The notes: a model not told the origin generated them from the sequence alone. DNA of 64,000 nucleotides from Accumulibacter phosphatis (GCF_000024165.1 NC_013194.1:2728001-2792000); one strand, 5' to 3'; shown: positions 52,908 to 62,006, counted from the first letter of the stretch. Translations and numbers: made by a program.

Positions 52908-54182
52908 CTAGCTTGCCTTCGTCGCGTAGACATAGATCTCGAACAGACCGGTGTGCATCCCGAGTTGTTCGAAACCGAGATTCTGCAGGCCACGACGCAC
53001 CGTATCGGCGATTTCGTAGGGGAGGTCGGGGTCCAGATCGTGGCCACCCGGCCGCAGGAGGCCGTTCAGCAGTCGCCCCTGGTCAACATAGACGTAGGGT
53101 ATCGAGATCACCGCGCGCCCACCGTCATCGAGAACTCGGCAGGCCGCGAACAGGGCATCGCCGATATCGAAGAAACTCGACTGATAGGTTCGCAGCGAAA
53201 GATAAAGGTCGAAGGCGTGGCTCGCCACACCCTGCAGTTCTTCGGCCTCGGCACGACGGGGATCAAGGTTGACGATCGCTTGCGCTGCCCTGGCGAGCGC
53301 TTTCGCCGACAGATCGACGCCGACCAGTTGCTTGAAGTCCTTGTAGAAGAAAGGCTTTTCCAGACCGTTGCCGATGCCTACGTTGATCGCCCGGCAGCGG
53401 GCCAGGTCGCGAATACCGACATGGCGCAAGAGCGTGTTCAGCTCGGCCTCCCACTCCTCGAAGGCGCGGTAGCGCTCGTCTTCCTTCTGACTGCGCTGTC
53501 CGTACTTCTCCTCGTAGGCGACGGCGCGGCCACCGCTGACTTTGCGCGCGACATCTCCCGGCTCCAGCTCGGGGTACTGCAGCTGGCAGCGGCGGATGAT
53601 CGTCTTGATCGTCGCCCCGATCCCGAGCGGCATCGACGCCAGGTCGATGCCCTCCTGGCGCAAGGCGTCGGCCATGATCTCGCGCACGCTCTTGCGCACA
53701 TACGGCGAGGCGGCGGACAGCTTCTGCACGCCGGAGCGGCCCGGCGCCTGCCCGCGAATGCCGGCGACCAGCCGCGAAAAGGCGACCGGGTCGTCGATGC
53801 CGGCACTGAAATCGACCCAAGTGAAGCGCAGCAGGAAAGACGGCAACTTGTCCTTCGCCTCCTGGTCCGCGCCCGGCAGGAGGACCGGGATGACGCGGAA
53901 GCTGTTCTCCTGGACGCGCCTGCTCAGCGCCGCCCGCATCTCCTCGTTTTCCCAGGAGTTGACGCCGCTCGGGCCGACGAAGACGGCCACGCAGCGGCTC
54001 CGGTTGAGCGCCTGCTCGAGACTCTCTTGCCAGGGTTCCCCCGGGATCAGGTGCCAGCGGTCGAGAAACGGACTGAGCTGCGCTTCCTCGACGAGTTTCT
54101 CGGCGAGTCGTTCGACCATCGGCTTGTCGGGCGAACGGTGGGAGAGGAATACGTCGTACCCTGTTGCAACAGTGCCTGTCAT
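52908..54182 (-). CDS. TIR domain fused to a SAM-dependent methyltransferase
   Basis: 424 aa. Residues 8-145 are a bacterial TIR domain: YDVFLSHRSPDK (9-20), FLDRWHLIPGEPWQESL (39-55), VAVFVGPSG (65-73) and the W77-x3-E81 motif, where E81 matches the catalytic glutamate of NAD-cleaving TIRs. Residues 155-250 are a charged helical linker. Residues 255-424 are a class I methyltransferase with motif I INVGIGNG (266-273) and motif II VGVDLS (287-292). AGGGGAG seven bases upstream supports the start at 54182; the frame remains open further upstream without similarity. It precedes the papain-like gene. TIR plus methyltransferase in one chain is an uncommon architecture. Role in defence or signalling is inferred. 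Confidence 0.85.
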   Translation of the reverse strand: MTGTVATGYDVFLSHRSPDKPMVERLAEKLVEEAQLSPFLDRWHLIPGEPWQESLEQALNRSRCVAVFVGPSGVNSWENEEMRAALSRRVQENSFRVIPVLLPGADQEAKDKLPSFLLRFTWVDFSAGIDDPVAFSRLVAGIRGQAPGRSGVQKLSAASPYVRKSVREIMADALRQEGIDLASMPLGIGATIKTIIRRCQLQYPELEPGDVARKVSGGRAVAYEEKYGQRSQKEDERYRAFEEWEAELNTLLRHVGIRDLARCRAINVGIGNGLEKPFFYKDFKQLVGVDLSAKALARAAQAIVNLDPRRAEAEELQGVASHAFDLYLSLRTYQSSFFDIGDALFAACRVLDDGGRAVISIPYVYVDQGRLLNGLLRPGGHDLDPDLPYEIADTVRRGLQNLGFEQLGMHTGLFEIYVYATKAS

Positions 54183-54499
54183 TTGAGTCTCCCCTGACGA
54201 TGGCCCGGCCGCCGAAGTCTTACCGGCAAAGGCGATTATCCACCGAATTCGGCACAGAAGAGCGACACGTGTTCCCCGGGGCGCAGTGTTCAGAAAGTCG
54301 TGCCTTGGAGTGGAGACGTCGCCGCCACGCAGATATCGGGTCATCGACATGTTGACGGGGCGAGCAGCTGAAGCCGGCGACGGCTCTTGCCGTCGACTAT
54401 ACTTTTCATGTAAGTCCCTTCTGCCATTGCTGTCTAGCGTCTCGCCTGCGCGACTCGCTGAAGAACGGCAGTCGACTTCCGTTCAGGAGGAGAGCCAGC
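54183..54499. other. Divergent region between TIR-methyltransferase gene and exported protein gene
   Basis: 317 bases holding the start signals of two divergent genes. GGATAATC on the minus strand near 54240 and TATACT on the plus strand at 54398-54403 are possible -10 boxes, neither with a good -35. No operator-like palindrome was seen. Confidence 0.4.
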
Positions 54500-55747
54500 G
54501 TGTCGCGCGTTGTCGGAAGTACCGTCGTGGTCGTGTGGACAAGACTGGAGGCCCTGTGGCGTGTCGCGAGCAGGGGGGCTCTTGCTATCGTCGGCGCCAC
54601 GATCCTGCAGACCGCTGTGGGCCTCTCAGGCGTTGGCGAGGTATCTGCCGGCGACCGCGACGTGCCGCCGCTGACCACCTATCCAAGTCAGGTCTTCACG
54701 ACGGAAAAGCCCGGGCAGCTGGGCCTGTATGTCGAAGGTGAGGACTGGCATCTGCTGGCCGACATGCCTGGATTTGAGCACCAAGAACTCCCGTTTTCAG
54801 GGCCGTCGCAGTTCTTCTTCATGGGGAACGACACTTCCGGAACAACGGCCACCGTTTTCGCGGAGCGGATAGACGGTGCCAACAGTGAGGAGTCTTGTCG
54901 AAGGTATTACGCGCGAGGTGTCCAGGAGGGGCGCGATCGGACGGCGAGCTTTGTTGGTGACAAAGGCAAAGTGGGCGAGGTGGCCGAAGTCGAAGCGCGC
55001 GGAAAGACGCTTCTGATGTACGACTGGTCGATCTCCGAGTTCGGGCCCCAAAAGGTCCAGTTTTGGCGAAGGACCATATACTGGTATCCCTACTACCGTG
55101 GTTTCTGCTTTGACTTCCATTTCAGCGTCTCCAGCACCGCAGCCCAGGAAGATGTGCTGAAGGTCTTCGACTCGGTCACGTACGGTCCACGCAGGCCTTC
55201 GGCAGACATCGATCGCCTGTTCTACTTTTTTGACCGATTGCGGATTCGCCTCAGTATCCCGATTGATTGGCGGTACACGTATCGGCGGCCGCCACCAGGC
55301 CCTGCCGGCGGGATCGAGTTGCGCTCCGGTAAGGGGCAGGCCTTCTCGTTCCTGGTGTTCCCCTTGGGGAGGACGCGCTCTGCCGCGCTGTCCGATCAGC
55401 CTGAAGGCGTGGCAGAGGCGGCGCGACGCTCTTACGAGGAGCGAGGCGCTACCGTGTCGTCGCTGCAGACTCAATGCGCTGCGGGTACCTGCGTCTACTA
55501 CTACGATCTCACCGTTCGCGCGGACGATAGCGCCTATGCCCACGATTTTCGCTACAACGCCGTTCAGTATCACCGTCAAGGATGGGCGAAGTTCGGCGAA
55601 ATGGTAATGGGACTTTCGTTGTTGTACGGGGATAGCGGCAAGGACGCTGCAGACCACGTCACCGCGGCATTCAGTCGAGCGAAGGTCCTCGATCTGGGCG
55701 CAGCCCGTCGGCCCGCCGCGCAGGGTGACCGCCCACCGACGGAGTGA
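54500..55747 (+). CDS. Exported or membrane-anchored protein of unknown function
   Basis: 415 aa, GTG start at 54500 with CAGGAGG nine bases upstream. A hydrophobic stretch at about 25-45 (ALAIVGATILQTAVGLSGVG) is a signal peptide or anchor. The remainder is a soluble domain of two similar-sized halves: the first (about 60-230) ends with a Tyr-rich strand IYWYPYYRGFCFDFHF, the second (about 240-400) repeats a strand with Cys-Ala-Ala-Gly-Thr-Cys. C345 and C350 could form a disulfide. No family was recognised. It is divergent from the TIR-methyltransferase gene and could be an envelope partner of that unit, which is not shown. Confidence 0.7.
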   Translation: MSRVVGSTVVVVWTRLEALWRVASRGALAIVGATILQTAVGLSGVGEVSAGDRDVPPLTTYPSQVFTTEKPGQLGLYVEGEDWHLLADMPGFEHQELPFSGPSQFFFMGNDTSGTTATVFAERIDGANSEESCRRYYARGVQEGRDRTASFVGDKGKVGEVAEVEARGKTLLMYDWSISEFGPQKVQFWRRTIYWYPYYRGFCFDFHFSVSSTAAQEDVLKVFDSVTYGPRRPSADIDRLFYFFDRLRIRLSIPIDWRYTYRRPPPGPAGGIELRSGKGQAFSFLVFPLGRTRSAALSDQPEGVAEAARRSYEERGATVSSLQTQCAAGTCVYYYDLTVRADDSAYAHDFRYNAVQYHRQGWAKFGEMVMGLSLLYGDSGKDAADHVTAAFSRAKVLDLGAARRPAAQGDRPPTE

Positions 55748-56208
55748 TTGCACGCGGGAGCGGACCGCTGAAGACACTGTAGACGGTTCTCCTGGCTTTC
55801 TACGAGCGCGGTCCAGAAAGACTGCGCAGACATCCCCGGATTCCACAGGTGCTGTCTGTTTCGCCCGCACAGGGAGGCCCGTCTGGTTTTTCGCATTCGT
55901 CGTCAGATGGAGATCGCCCGTGATCGACTGCCAAGTGGGGCCACTCGACCTCGGCGCGCCTATGCGCGCCTATGCGCGCCAGCGCACCGGCTGCCTGGGC
56001 CGGTTTGCGCAGCCTCATCGCCAACGGTGCCGTGCCGGCTTCAGTCAGTCCTCCCGGGTTTGTGTCTGCAAGTCAGCCCGGTTCCGTCCGCGCAGTAGCG
56101 ATGGCCCGATCCACCCACGCCGAAGATTGCTGCCGGAAGCTGATCAAATCCGGGGGATTGCCCGCCTTGACGTGGGTGGTTCCGGTAAGCCACGACGAAG
56201 ACATCATC
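55748..56208. other. Gene-free stretch with short tandem repeat
   Basis: 461 bases without a convincing gene. At 55953-55980 the unit TATGCGCGCC is repeated twice in tandem and preceded by a partial third copy, with overlapping GGCGCGCC palindromes. The flanking frames have no coding character. The stretch may be a remnant of decayed genes. Confidence 0.45.
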
Positions 56209-56574
56209 ATGAACTATCTGAACCATTCGAAGCTGATTGCCCCAACACTGACGACGCTCGCTTTAAGCGCCTGCTTCACACTGCCTGCGGGCCTGGCCGG
56301 GCCGCAGGGCGCGACTGGGTACACCGGGGCAACCGGCAATACCGGCGCGACCGGCGACACCGGAGGCGGTGGCGACACCGGTGCCACCGGCAGTACCAGA
56401 GCAACGGGTGATACGGGGCCGCCGGCAGCGCCGGGGCACGGGGCAACTACAGACGGCGCGATCGACAGGAAGGACGATGGCCAGAGAATCAGAGGGTTCC
56501 GCAGATCGCCGGCCCGGGGCTGGCGATTGATTCGACTGCGCTTGCCCAGGGTTGATTCCTGGAGTAGATCATGA
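56209..56574 (+). CDS. Collagen-like lipoprotein, probably truncated
   Basis: 121 aa. A leader with lipobox LSAC (C22) is followed by a run of about fourteen Gly-X-Thr/Ala triplets, residues 31-70 (GPQGATGYTGATGNTGATGD and so on), in the style of bacterial collagen-like stalks. After residue 80 the repeat stops and the tail becomes a basic, low-quality sequence that reads like a frame running into noncoding DNA. A normal family member would carry a longer stalk and a C-terminal domain, so this is likely a truncated or decaying gene. ATG preceded by no clear ribosome site. Confidence 0.5.
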   Translation: MNYLNHSKLIAPTLTTLALSACFTLPAGLAGPQGATGYTGATGNTGATGDTGGGGDTGATGSTRATGDTGPPAAPGHGATTDGAIDRKDDGQRIRGFRRSPARGWRLIRLRLPRVDSWSRS

Positions 56575-56914
56575 GCCATCCCCCACCAACGTTCGAGGCG
56601 CAGATGCTCCCACGGCCTTGTCGCCTTTCCCTTCGCAGTGGCCTGCTGGCCTTGGTCATCGCCTTGCCATGCGCTCCGCTGCTGGCCGGGACGGCGGGCG
56701 ACGTAACGCGAGCCAACACCACCAGCGCCCCGCAAGAACAGCTTACCTGGATGAGCGGGGGCATCGGCGACCAGGCGCTCGAAGACATGCGCCAGCTTGC
56801 GGCAGCCTACAACGTTCGTGGCGAAGGCCAGTTGAGTCGTAGACAGCATCCGTCTTCACTCTGCTCGACAACGACCAGCTGCTCGTTCGCGTAACGGCGC
56901 CGGCATCCGTGGCT
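56571..56914 (+). pseudogene. Broken exported protein gene (SGGIG-type)
   Basis: The frame starts at 56571 with a good signal peptide (LLALVIALPCAPLLAG) and the segment LTWMSGGIGDQALEDMRQLA, then changes after YNVR near 56820. Homologous-looking sequence resumes two frames later at 56843 (TASVFTLLDNDQLLVRV), directly after an in-frame TAG, and then fades. A deletion plus frameshift is the simplest reading. The intact family, as I recall it, is a roughly 130-residue exported protein with a carboxypeptidase-regulatory-like beta domain. Confidence 0.5.
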
Positions 56915-57105
56915 GACCAAGGGACGCCGTGGCGCCTGCACGGCCGTCAGGGTTTGTGGTGGGCCGTTCTTCGTCGTTCCTGGGCGGATTCCACAGTAGA
57001 ATCCTGGTGTTTCGCAAGGGCCATGGCCGGCTGGCCGCCGACCCCACACTTGACGCTGTACTCACGGAAGGACGCCGATCGATTTCGGCGAACCCATTCT
57101 CGACC

Positions 57106-58830
57106 ATGGTTCATTTTGACGTTCACTTGTGGCAGCGCTTTCGGGCGATGGCGGTACCCTACTGGTTCGGCGAGGAAAAATGGATCGCCAGAGGGCTGCT
57201 CGCCTTGCTGGTCATGTTGTTGCTGGGGCAGACCGGATTCGACGTCCTCTTCAATCAGTTGACCGGAGAATTCACCTCTGCACTGGCGGCAAGAGATGCC
57301 GAGAGGTTCTGGAGCGCGATCAAGAAGTGCCTCGCCATCCTGGTTGTTGCCGTGCCGATCTATGCCTTCTACTACTACGTACGTGACAAGCTCGGTCTCC
57401 ACTGGCGGCGCTGGTTGACGCGGCGTCTTCTCGGTAGCTATTTCAGCAATCGGGCGTACTACCGACTGAACGCAAGTGCCGAGATCGACAACCCGGATCA
57501 GCGGATCGCCGAAGATATCAGAACCTTCACCGAGCAGTCCCTGCACTTTCTGTTGGTAACAGCGGGTGCATTGCTGCAGCTTGTCGCGTTCTGCGGCGTT
57601 CTCTGGTCCATTTCCCGGGAAATGGTCGGCTTTCTGGTCGTTTATGCGATTTTCGGCACGGCGGTAACGCTACTGGTGTTCGGCCAGGTGCTGATTGGCC
57701 TCAACTTCTATCAGCTCAAACGCGAAGCCGACTTCCGCTTCAGCCTGGTACGGATTCGCGAGAATGCCGAGGCCATAGCCTTCTATCGCGGCGAGACACA
57801 GGAGTTGCGACAGGTCGGTCGGCATTTCGACGAGGTATTCAGGAACTTCGGCAGACTTATCAGGGCGCAATTGAATCTGAACCTTTTCCAGTATGCTTAC
57901 CGATTCGTCACCATCATCCTGCCCAGCGCGATCATTGCCGGGCGGGTGATTTCGGGGGAGCTCGAGGTTGGCCGGGCGATCCAGGCAACCGGCGCCTTTG
58001 CGGCGATCCTGACGGCGCTGACGGTGATTGTCGACAACTTCGAAGAGTTCAGCAAGTTTGCCGCCGGGATCGATCGTCTGCATGGCTTCGCGGGCTTCGT
58101 CACCGGCAAGGAGACCGATCGGTCGGGCGCAGAGGATGGCATTGCCGTCGTCCAGGATTCGCGCTTGGCCATTGAAAGCCTTACCCTCGAAACCCCAAAC
58201 CATGCGCGAACGCTGATCAAGGATCTTTCGCTGACGATCGATCCGGGCCAGGGCGTGTTGATCGTCGGCGCCAGCGGTTGCGGAAAGAGTTCATTGCTGC
58301 GCGCGATCGCCGGTCTGTGGCGCTCGGGCAGTGGCCGCATCATTCAGCCAGAGGCCAGCGAAATGCTGTTCCTGCCGCAAAGACCCTACATGCTGCTGGG
58401 TACCCTGCGCAGCCAGTTGCTGTATCCGCTACCGGAGCAGGCGATAGCTGACGCGGAACTGCTGCGCGTGCTGGAGAAGGTCAACCTCCCTGACCTTGCC
58501 GCCCGCTTCAATGGCCTGGATGCCGAACTGGATTGGGCCAAGGTATTGTCGGTCGGTGAACAGCAACGCGTCGCCTTGGCCCGAGTGCTGCTTTCCGCAC
58601 CCCGTTACGCCATTCTCGACGAAGCGACCAGCGCCCTCGATATCACCAACGAAGACAGCGTCTATCGTCAGTTGGCGGCCAGCGAAACGACCATGATCAG
58701 CGTCGGCCATCGTCCCGCGATCCTTAAGTATCATCAGCACGTCCTGGAGCTGACAGGCGATGGCGGATGGCAGTTGTATGCGGCGAGCGATTACTGCTTT
58801 GACCGGGAAGCGCCCGCCAAGGCGACCTGA
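57106..58830 (+). CDS. SbmA/BacA-like ABC transporter (fused membrane and ATPase domains)
   Basis: 574 aa half-transporter of the ABCD/YddA type. An ABC_membrane_2 region of six helices (about 25-330) starts WFGEEKWIARGLLALLVMLL, with FNQLTGEFTSALAARD near 55. The ATPase domain has Walker A GASGCGKSS at about 388-396, signature LSVGEQQRVALARV near 481, Walker B YAILDEATSALD near 501 and the H-loop SVGHR. Relatives transport long-chain fatty acids, vitamin B12 or peptides. The start is uncertain: the frame stays open to 56929 but ATG 57106 gives the family length. The relic upstream suggests the surrounding DNA has been rearranged. Confidence 0.85.
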   Translation: MVHFDVHLWQRFRAMAVPYWFGEEKWIARGLLALLVMLLLGQTGFDVLFNQLTGEFTSALAARDAERFWSAIKKCLAILVVAVPIYAFYYYVRDKLGLHWRRWLTRRLLGSYFSNRAYYRLNASAEIDNPDQRIAEDIRTFTEQSLHFLLVTAGALLQLVAFCGVLWSISREMVGFLVVYAIFGTAVTLLVFGQVLIGLNFYQLKREADFRFSLVRIRENAEAIAFYRGETQELRQVGRHFDEVFRNFGRLIRAQLNLNLFQYAYRFVTIILPSAIIAGRVISGELEVGRAIQATGAFAAILTALTVIVDNFEEFSKFAAGIDRLHGFAGFVTGKETDRSGAEDGIAVVQDSRLAIESLTLETPNHARTLIKDLSLTIDPGQGVLIVGASGCGKSSLLRAIAGLWRSGSGRIIQPEASEMLFLPQRPYMLLGTLRSQLLYPLPEQAIADAELLRVLEKVNLPDLAARFNGLDAELDWAKVLSVGEQQRVALARVLLSAPRYAILDEATSALDITNEDSVYRQLAASETTMISVGHRPAILKYHQHVLELTGDGGWQLYAASDYCFDREAPAKAT

Positions 58831-59254
58831 CGCTTCCCGCGCGGATCGGCCGTTCCAGGTGTGTTCGGGGTAGGACCCGAAGGAACAGCGACGGGCGCCA
58901 CAGGCTGATCGGCGGCTGCCACCAGATTGCCGCCCTCGTCGGCTTGCTCGCGCATGGTCCTGAACTGGCGCGAGCACCCCGTCCGGATCGCGCGAAGATG
59001 CGGCGGACGCGACGGCGAGCTGTCGGTGGCGTACTCGAGCAACGGCACCTTGGCACAGCTCGATCCGCTTGCACGACAGATTTCCGGAACCTGACCACTG
59101 CCCCCGGCTGGCGGCAAGAGTGCATGCGCGGTGCATAGTGGCCACCTCGGCGTCATCGACTGAAACCGGTCTGGTGGGCGAACGCATGCAGCACCGGCCA
59201 CTTTGCCTCGGCCTTGCAACACGTTCAGCTGTGGCAGCGCGGCGGTCGACCCGC
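58831..59254. other. Gap between convergent ABC transporter and lysR-type genes
   Basis: 424 bases. A minus-strand open frame ending at 58791 inside the transporter has a plausible amino-acid composition near its C-terminus but no recognisable domain, and it overlaps a certain gene by 40 bases, so it is not annotated. No terminator with a T-run was found. Confidence 0.45.
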
Positions 59255-60175
59255 TCAATCAGGTCGCTCCCACGGCGGCACGGGGAGAAACAGCGCTTCC
59301 AGTTCGTCGAGAACGACGCGGACCTTCGCCAGGCGGACCCGGCTCGGGGTGTAGCAGGCGTAGACATGGCGCCCGAAGCTGCTCAGCGGCTCGTAGTCGT
59401 CAAGCACCGCGTGCAGTCTCCCGTCGGCCAGGTACGAACGGCAGAGATAGGTCGGCAGGATCGCCATTCCGTGACCAGCGAGGAGCGCGTCCAGAATGCA
59501 GTCGACGTTGTTGATCCGAAACCTGCTGCTGACCGGGACGGCGGTTTCCTCTCCTTGGCGATCGAGCAGCCGCCACCTCCCGTTGCCGTAGGGATGCGGG
59601 AAGTCGAAACACTGGTGACTGGACAGTTCAGCGGGTGTTGCCGGGCGACCGTGCGTGTCGAGGTAGGCGGGTGCGGCGCAGATCAGGCGCTTGACGAGGG
59701 TCAGGGGGCGCGCCACCGCATCTTCTGGCGGTGTTTTGGTCAGGCGCAAGGCAAGGTCGATCCGGTCATCGATCAGGTCGACCAGGTCGTCGCTCAACAG
59801 CAGTTCACACTCGAGCTGTGGATAACGTTCGGCCAGACGCGGCAGCAGCGGCGCAATATACAATCGTCCGAAAGTCAGCGAGGCGCTGATGCGCAGGACG
59901 CCGCATGGCACCTCGGTACTGATCCGGACCGCCAGATCGGCACCGTCGACGACTGCCAGCGCGCGCAGGGCGTGCTGGTAGAAGATTTCGCCCGCGGGTG
60001 TCAGGCGGAGCTTGCGCGTGGTCCTCTCGAAGAGCCGGACGCCAAAAGCTTTTTCGAGTTCGCCGACCTGCTTGCTGATCTGTGCCCGCGTACAGTCGAG
60101 ACGGCGCGCCGCAGCAGCCATGCTGCCGATTTCGACAACCCGGACAAAGCTTGTCCAGCTGCTCAACCAAGCCAT
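59255..60175 (-). CDS. LysR family transcriptional regulator
   Basis: 306 aa. Residues 1-60 form the LysR helix-turn-helix (FVRVVEIGSMAAAARRLDCT, then RAQISKQVGELEKAFGVRLFERT). Residues 90-295 form the periplasmic-binding-like effector domain, starting CGVLRISASLTFGR and with ALLAGHGMAILPTYL near 240. The type resembles the large group that controls divergent efflux or catabolic genes. It is divergent from the MFS transporter gene with 123 bases between, which makes that transporter its likely target. The effector is unknown. Confidence 0.9.
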   Translation of the reverse strand: MAWLSSWTSFVRVVEIGSMAAAARRLDCTRAQISKQVGELEKAFGVRLFERTTRKLRLTPAGEIFYQHALRALAVVDGADLAVRISTEVPCGVLRISASLTFGRLYIAPLLPRLAERYPQLECELLLSDDLVDLIDDRIDLALRLTKTPPEDAVARPLTLVKRLICAAPAYLDTHGRPATPAELSSHQCFDFPHPYGNGRWRLLDRQGEETAVPVSSRFRINNVDCILDALLAGHGMAILPTYLCRSYLADGRLHAVLDDYEPLSSFGRHVYACYTPSRVRLAKVRVVLDELEALFLPVPPWERPD

Positions 60176-60298
60176 TTGTCAATCATTCGTTGACGTCAAA
60201 GCCCGATTCTACTGCTATTCGTCGTCCCGGCTTCGACCTATAGTTCGCCCGAATCAGAGCCAATTCCGGCCTGGTCAATTCCTCTACAGGCACCTCCC

Positions 60299-61519
60299 AT
60301 GCTGCGTTCGCTCAACCGCCCCGGCGTCATGGCCATCACCCTGGCTGCGGCCGGCATCCTGATGGTGACGATGGGAACGCGCCAGTCCTTCGGCCTGCTC
60401 ATCGCGCCGATCAACGACACCAGCGGACTGGGGATTGCCACCATCAGCCTGGCTCTCGCCATTGGCCAGTTCGCCTGGGGTGCGGTTCAGCCGGTGGCCG
60501 GCGCGCTGGCTGACCGCTTCGGGCCGCGCACCGTACTCACCGGCGGCATCATCACACTGGCGGCGGGTTGCGCGATCACCCCATATGCCACTTCCGGATT
60601 TGGCCTGGTGGTGTCGCTCGGCCTCCTGGCGGCGATCGGTGCAGGTGCCGGGAGTTTTTCCGTGCTGATCGGCGCCGCCGCGCAGCGCCTGCCACTGGAA
60701 GCGCGCGGCGCGGCGTCGGGAGTGATCAATGCCGGCGGTTCCTTTGGGCAGTTCGTCTTTGCGCCGATTCTCCAGAAGGCGATCCAGGCGCTCGGCTGGA
60801 TGGGCGCGATGTGGGTTCTGGCGGCGATGACCCTGGCGGCGCTGCCACTGGTGCGGCGGGTCGCCAGCCCGTTAGCGGTGACGCCAGCCCCTGCTGGCGA
60901 GCAGGCGGACAAGGGGTTGCCGGCGGCCTTGCGCGAGGCGTTCGGCGACCGCAGCTACCTGTTGCTGCATGCCGGCTTCTTCACCTGCGGCTTTCACATC
61001 GCGTTCCTGGTCACCCACCTGCCGGGCGAGGTCAATCTGTGCGGACTACCTCCCGAGGTCGCCAGTTGGTCGCTGGCGATCATCGGACTGGCCAACATCC
61101 TCGGCAGTCTCTACGCGGGTGCCTGCATCTCCCGCTATCGCAGCAAGTACGTGCTGGCGCTCATGTATGGCTCGCGCGCCCTGCTCGTAGCCGTCTATCT
61201 GATGGCGCCGCGTACGGCGCTGACTTTCTATGTCTTCGCCGCTGGCCTCGGTTTCACCTGGCTGGCGACCGTCCCACCGACGGCAGCCATCGTCGGCAAG
61301 TTGTTCGGGGTTCGCTACCTGGCCACGCTGTTCGGCATGACCCTGCTGTCGCACCAGATCGGTGGCTTCCTCGGCGCCTGGCTGGGCGGGCTGGTCATCG
61401 TCCGTTTCGGCGACTTCGGCTGGATGTGGTACGCCGACATGGCGCTGGCCGTCGCCGCCGCGCTGGTCAACCTGCCGATCCGCGAAGCACCCGTGACCAG
61501 GGCCCTTGCACCAGCCTGA
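60299..61519 (+). CDS. Major facilitator superfamily transporter
   Basis: 406 aa with twelve predicted membrane helices. The MFS loop 2-3 motif appears as GALADRFGPRTVLTGG near residue 70 (canonical GxxxDRxGRR). The opening GILMVTMGTRQSFGLLIAPI is typical of the oxalate/formate-antiporter-like and monocarboxylate (OFA/YhjX) branch. Downstream the thioesterase gene starts 46 bases after the stop on the same strand, and the LysR regulator is divergent, so the three likely form one regulated unit. Substrate unknown. Confidence 0.88.
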   Translation: MLRSLNRPGVMAITLAAAGILMVTMGTRQSFGLLIAPINDTSGLGIATISLALAIGQFAWGAVQPVAGALADRFGPRTVLTGGIITLAAGCAITPYATSGFGLVVSLGLLAAIGAGAGSFSVLIGAAAQRLPLEARGAASGVINAGGSFGQFVFAPILQKAIQALGWMGAMWVLAAMTLAALPLVRRVASPLAVTPAPAGEQADKGLPAALREAFGDRSYLLLHAGFFTCGFHIAFLVTHLPGEVNLCGLPPEVASWSLAIIGLANILGSLYAGACISRYRSKYVLALMYGSRALLVAVYLMAPRTALTFYVFAAGLGFTWLATVPPTAAIVGKLFGVRYLATLFGMTLLSHQIGGFLGAWLGGLVIVRFGDFGWMWYADMALAVAAALVNLPIREAPVTRALAPA

Positions 61520-61565
61520 CAGGGGCTTCGAGAAGCGTCTTCTTTCCAACTCGGGATCGCCGACC

Positions 61566-62006
61566 ATGAGCAAACTGCGCAACGAGATCACCATCGAACG
61601 TCTCAACCAGCAAGGCATCGAGTACCTGCCCGGCTACCTCGGCATCGTCATCCTGTCGCTGGAACCGAACACGCTCAGCAGCCGGATGCCGATCCACAAG
61701 CTGCACGTGGCCCCCAACGAATTCCTGCACGCGGCCAGCGTCGTTGCGCTTGCCGATACGAGCTGCGGATACGCAACCATCGCGCACCTGCCGGAAGGCG
61801 CACAGTCCTTCACGACGATCGAACTGAAAAGCAACCATCTCGGCACCGTCAGGGAGGGTAGCGTCGCTTGCACGGCGACCGCCCAACATCTCGGACGCAA
61901 CACGCAGGTCTGGGATGCGGTGGTGACCGACGAGGCGAGCGGACGCAAGCTGGCCCTGTTTCGCTGCACGCAGATGATCCTCTGGCCCAAGGCCGAACAC
62001 CGATAG
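61566..62006 (+). CDS. PaaI-type hotdog thioesterase
   Basis: 146 aa, hotdog fold. The pattern is NEFLHAASVVALADTSCGYA (52-70): LHAASV and ALADTSCG frame the CoA-binding helix, with the conserved Asp. ELKSNHLGTVREGSVACTATAQHLGR follows, with strand 4 and the catalytic turn. Such enzymes hydrolyse acyl- or aryl-CoA esters. The start at 61566 is the first Met before the conserved part; an upstream in-frame Met overlaps the transporter stop region. Cotranscription with the MFS gene is likely. Confidence 0.87.
   Translation: MSKLRNEITIERLNQQGIEYLPGYLGIVILSLEPNTLSSRMPIHKLHVAPNEFLHAASVVALADTSCGYATIAHLPEGAQSFTTIELKSNHLGTVREGSVACTATAQHLGRNTQVWDAVVTDEASGRKLALFRCTQMILWPKAEHR

Noticed and set aside
58791..59258. 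Minus-strand open frame of 155 codons past the ABC transporter
   Set aside because: C-terminal part has plausible composition and GC-rich third positions, but it has no domain, overlaps the transporter by 40 bases and has no clear start.
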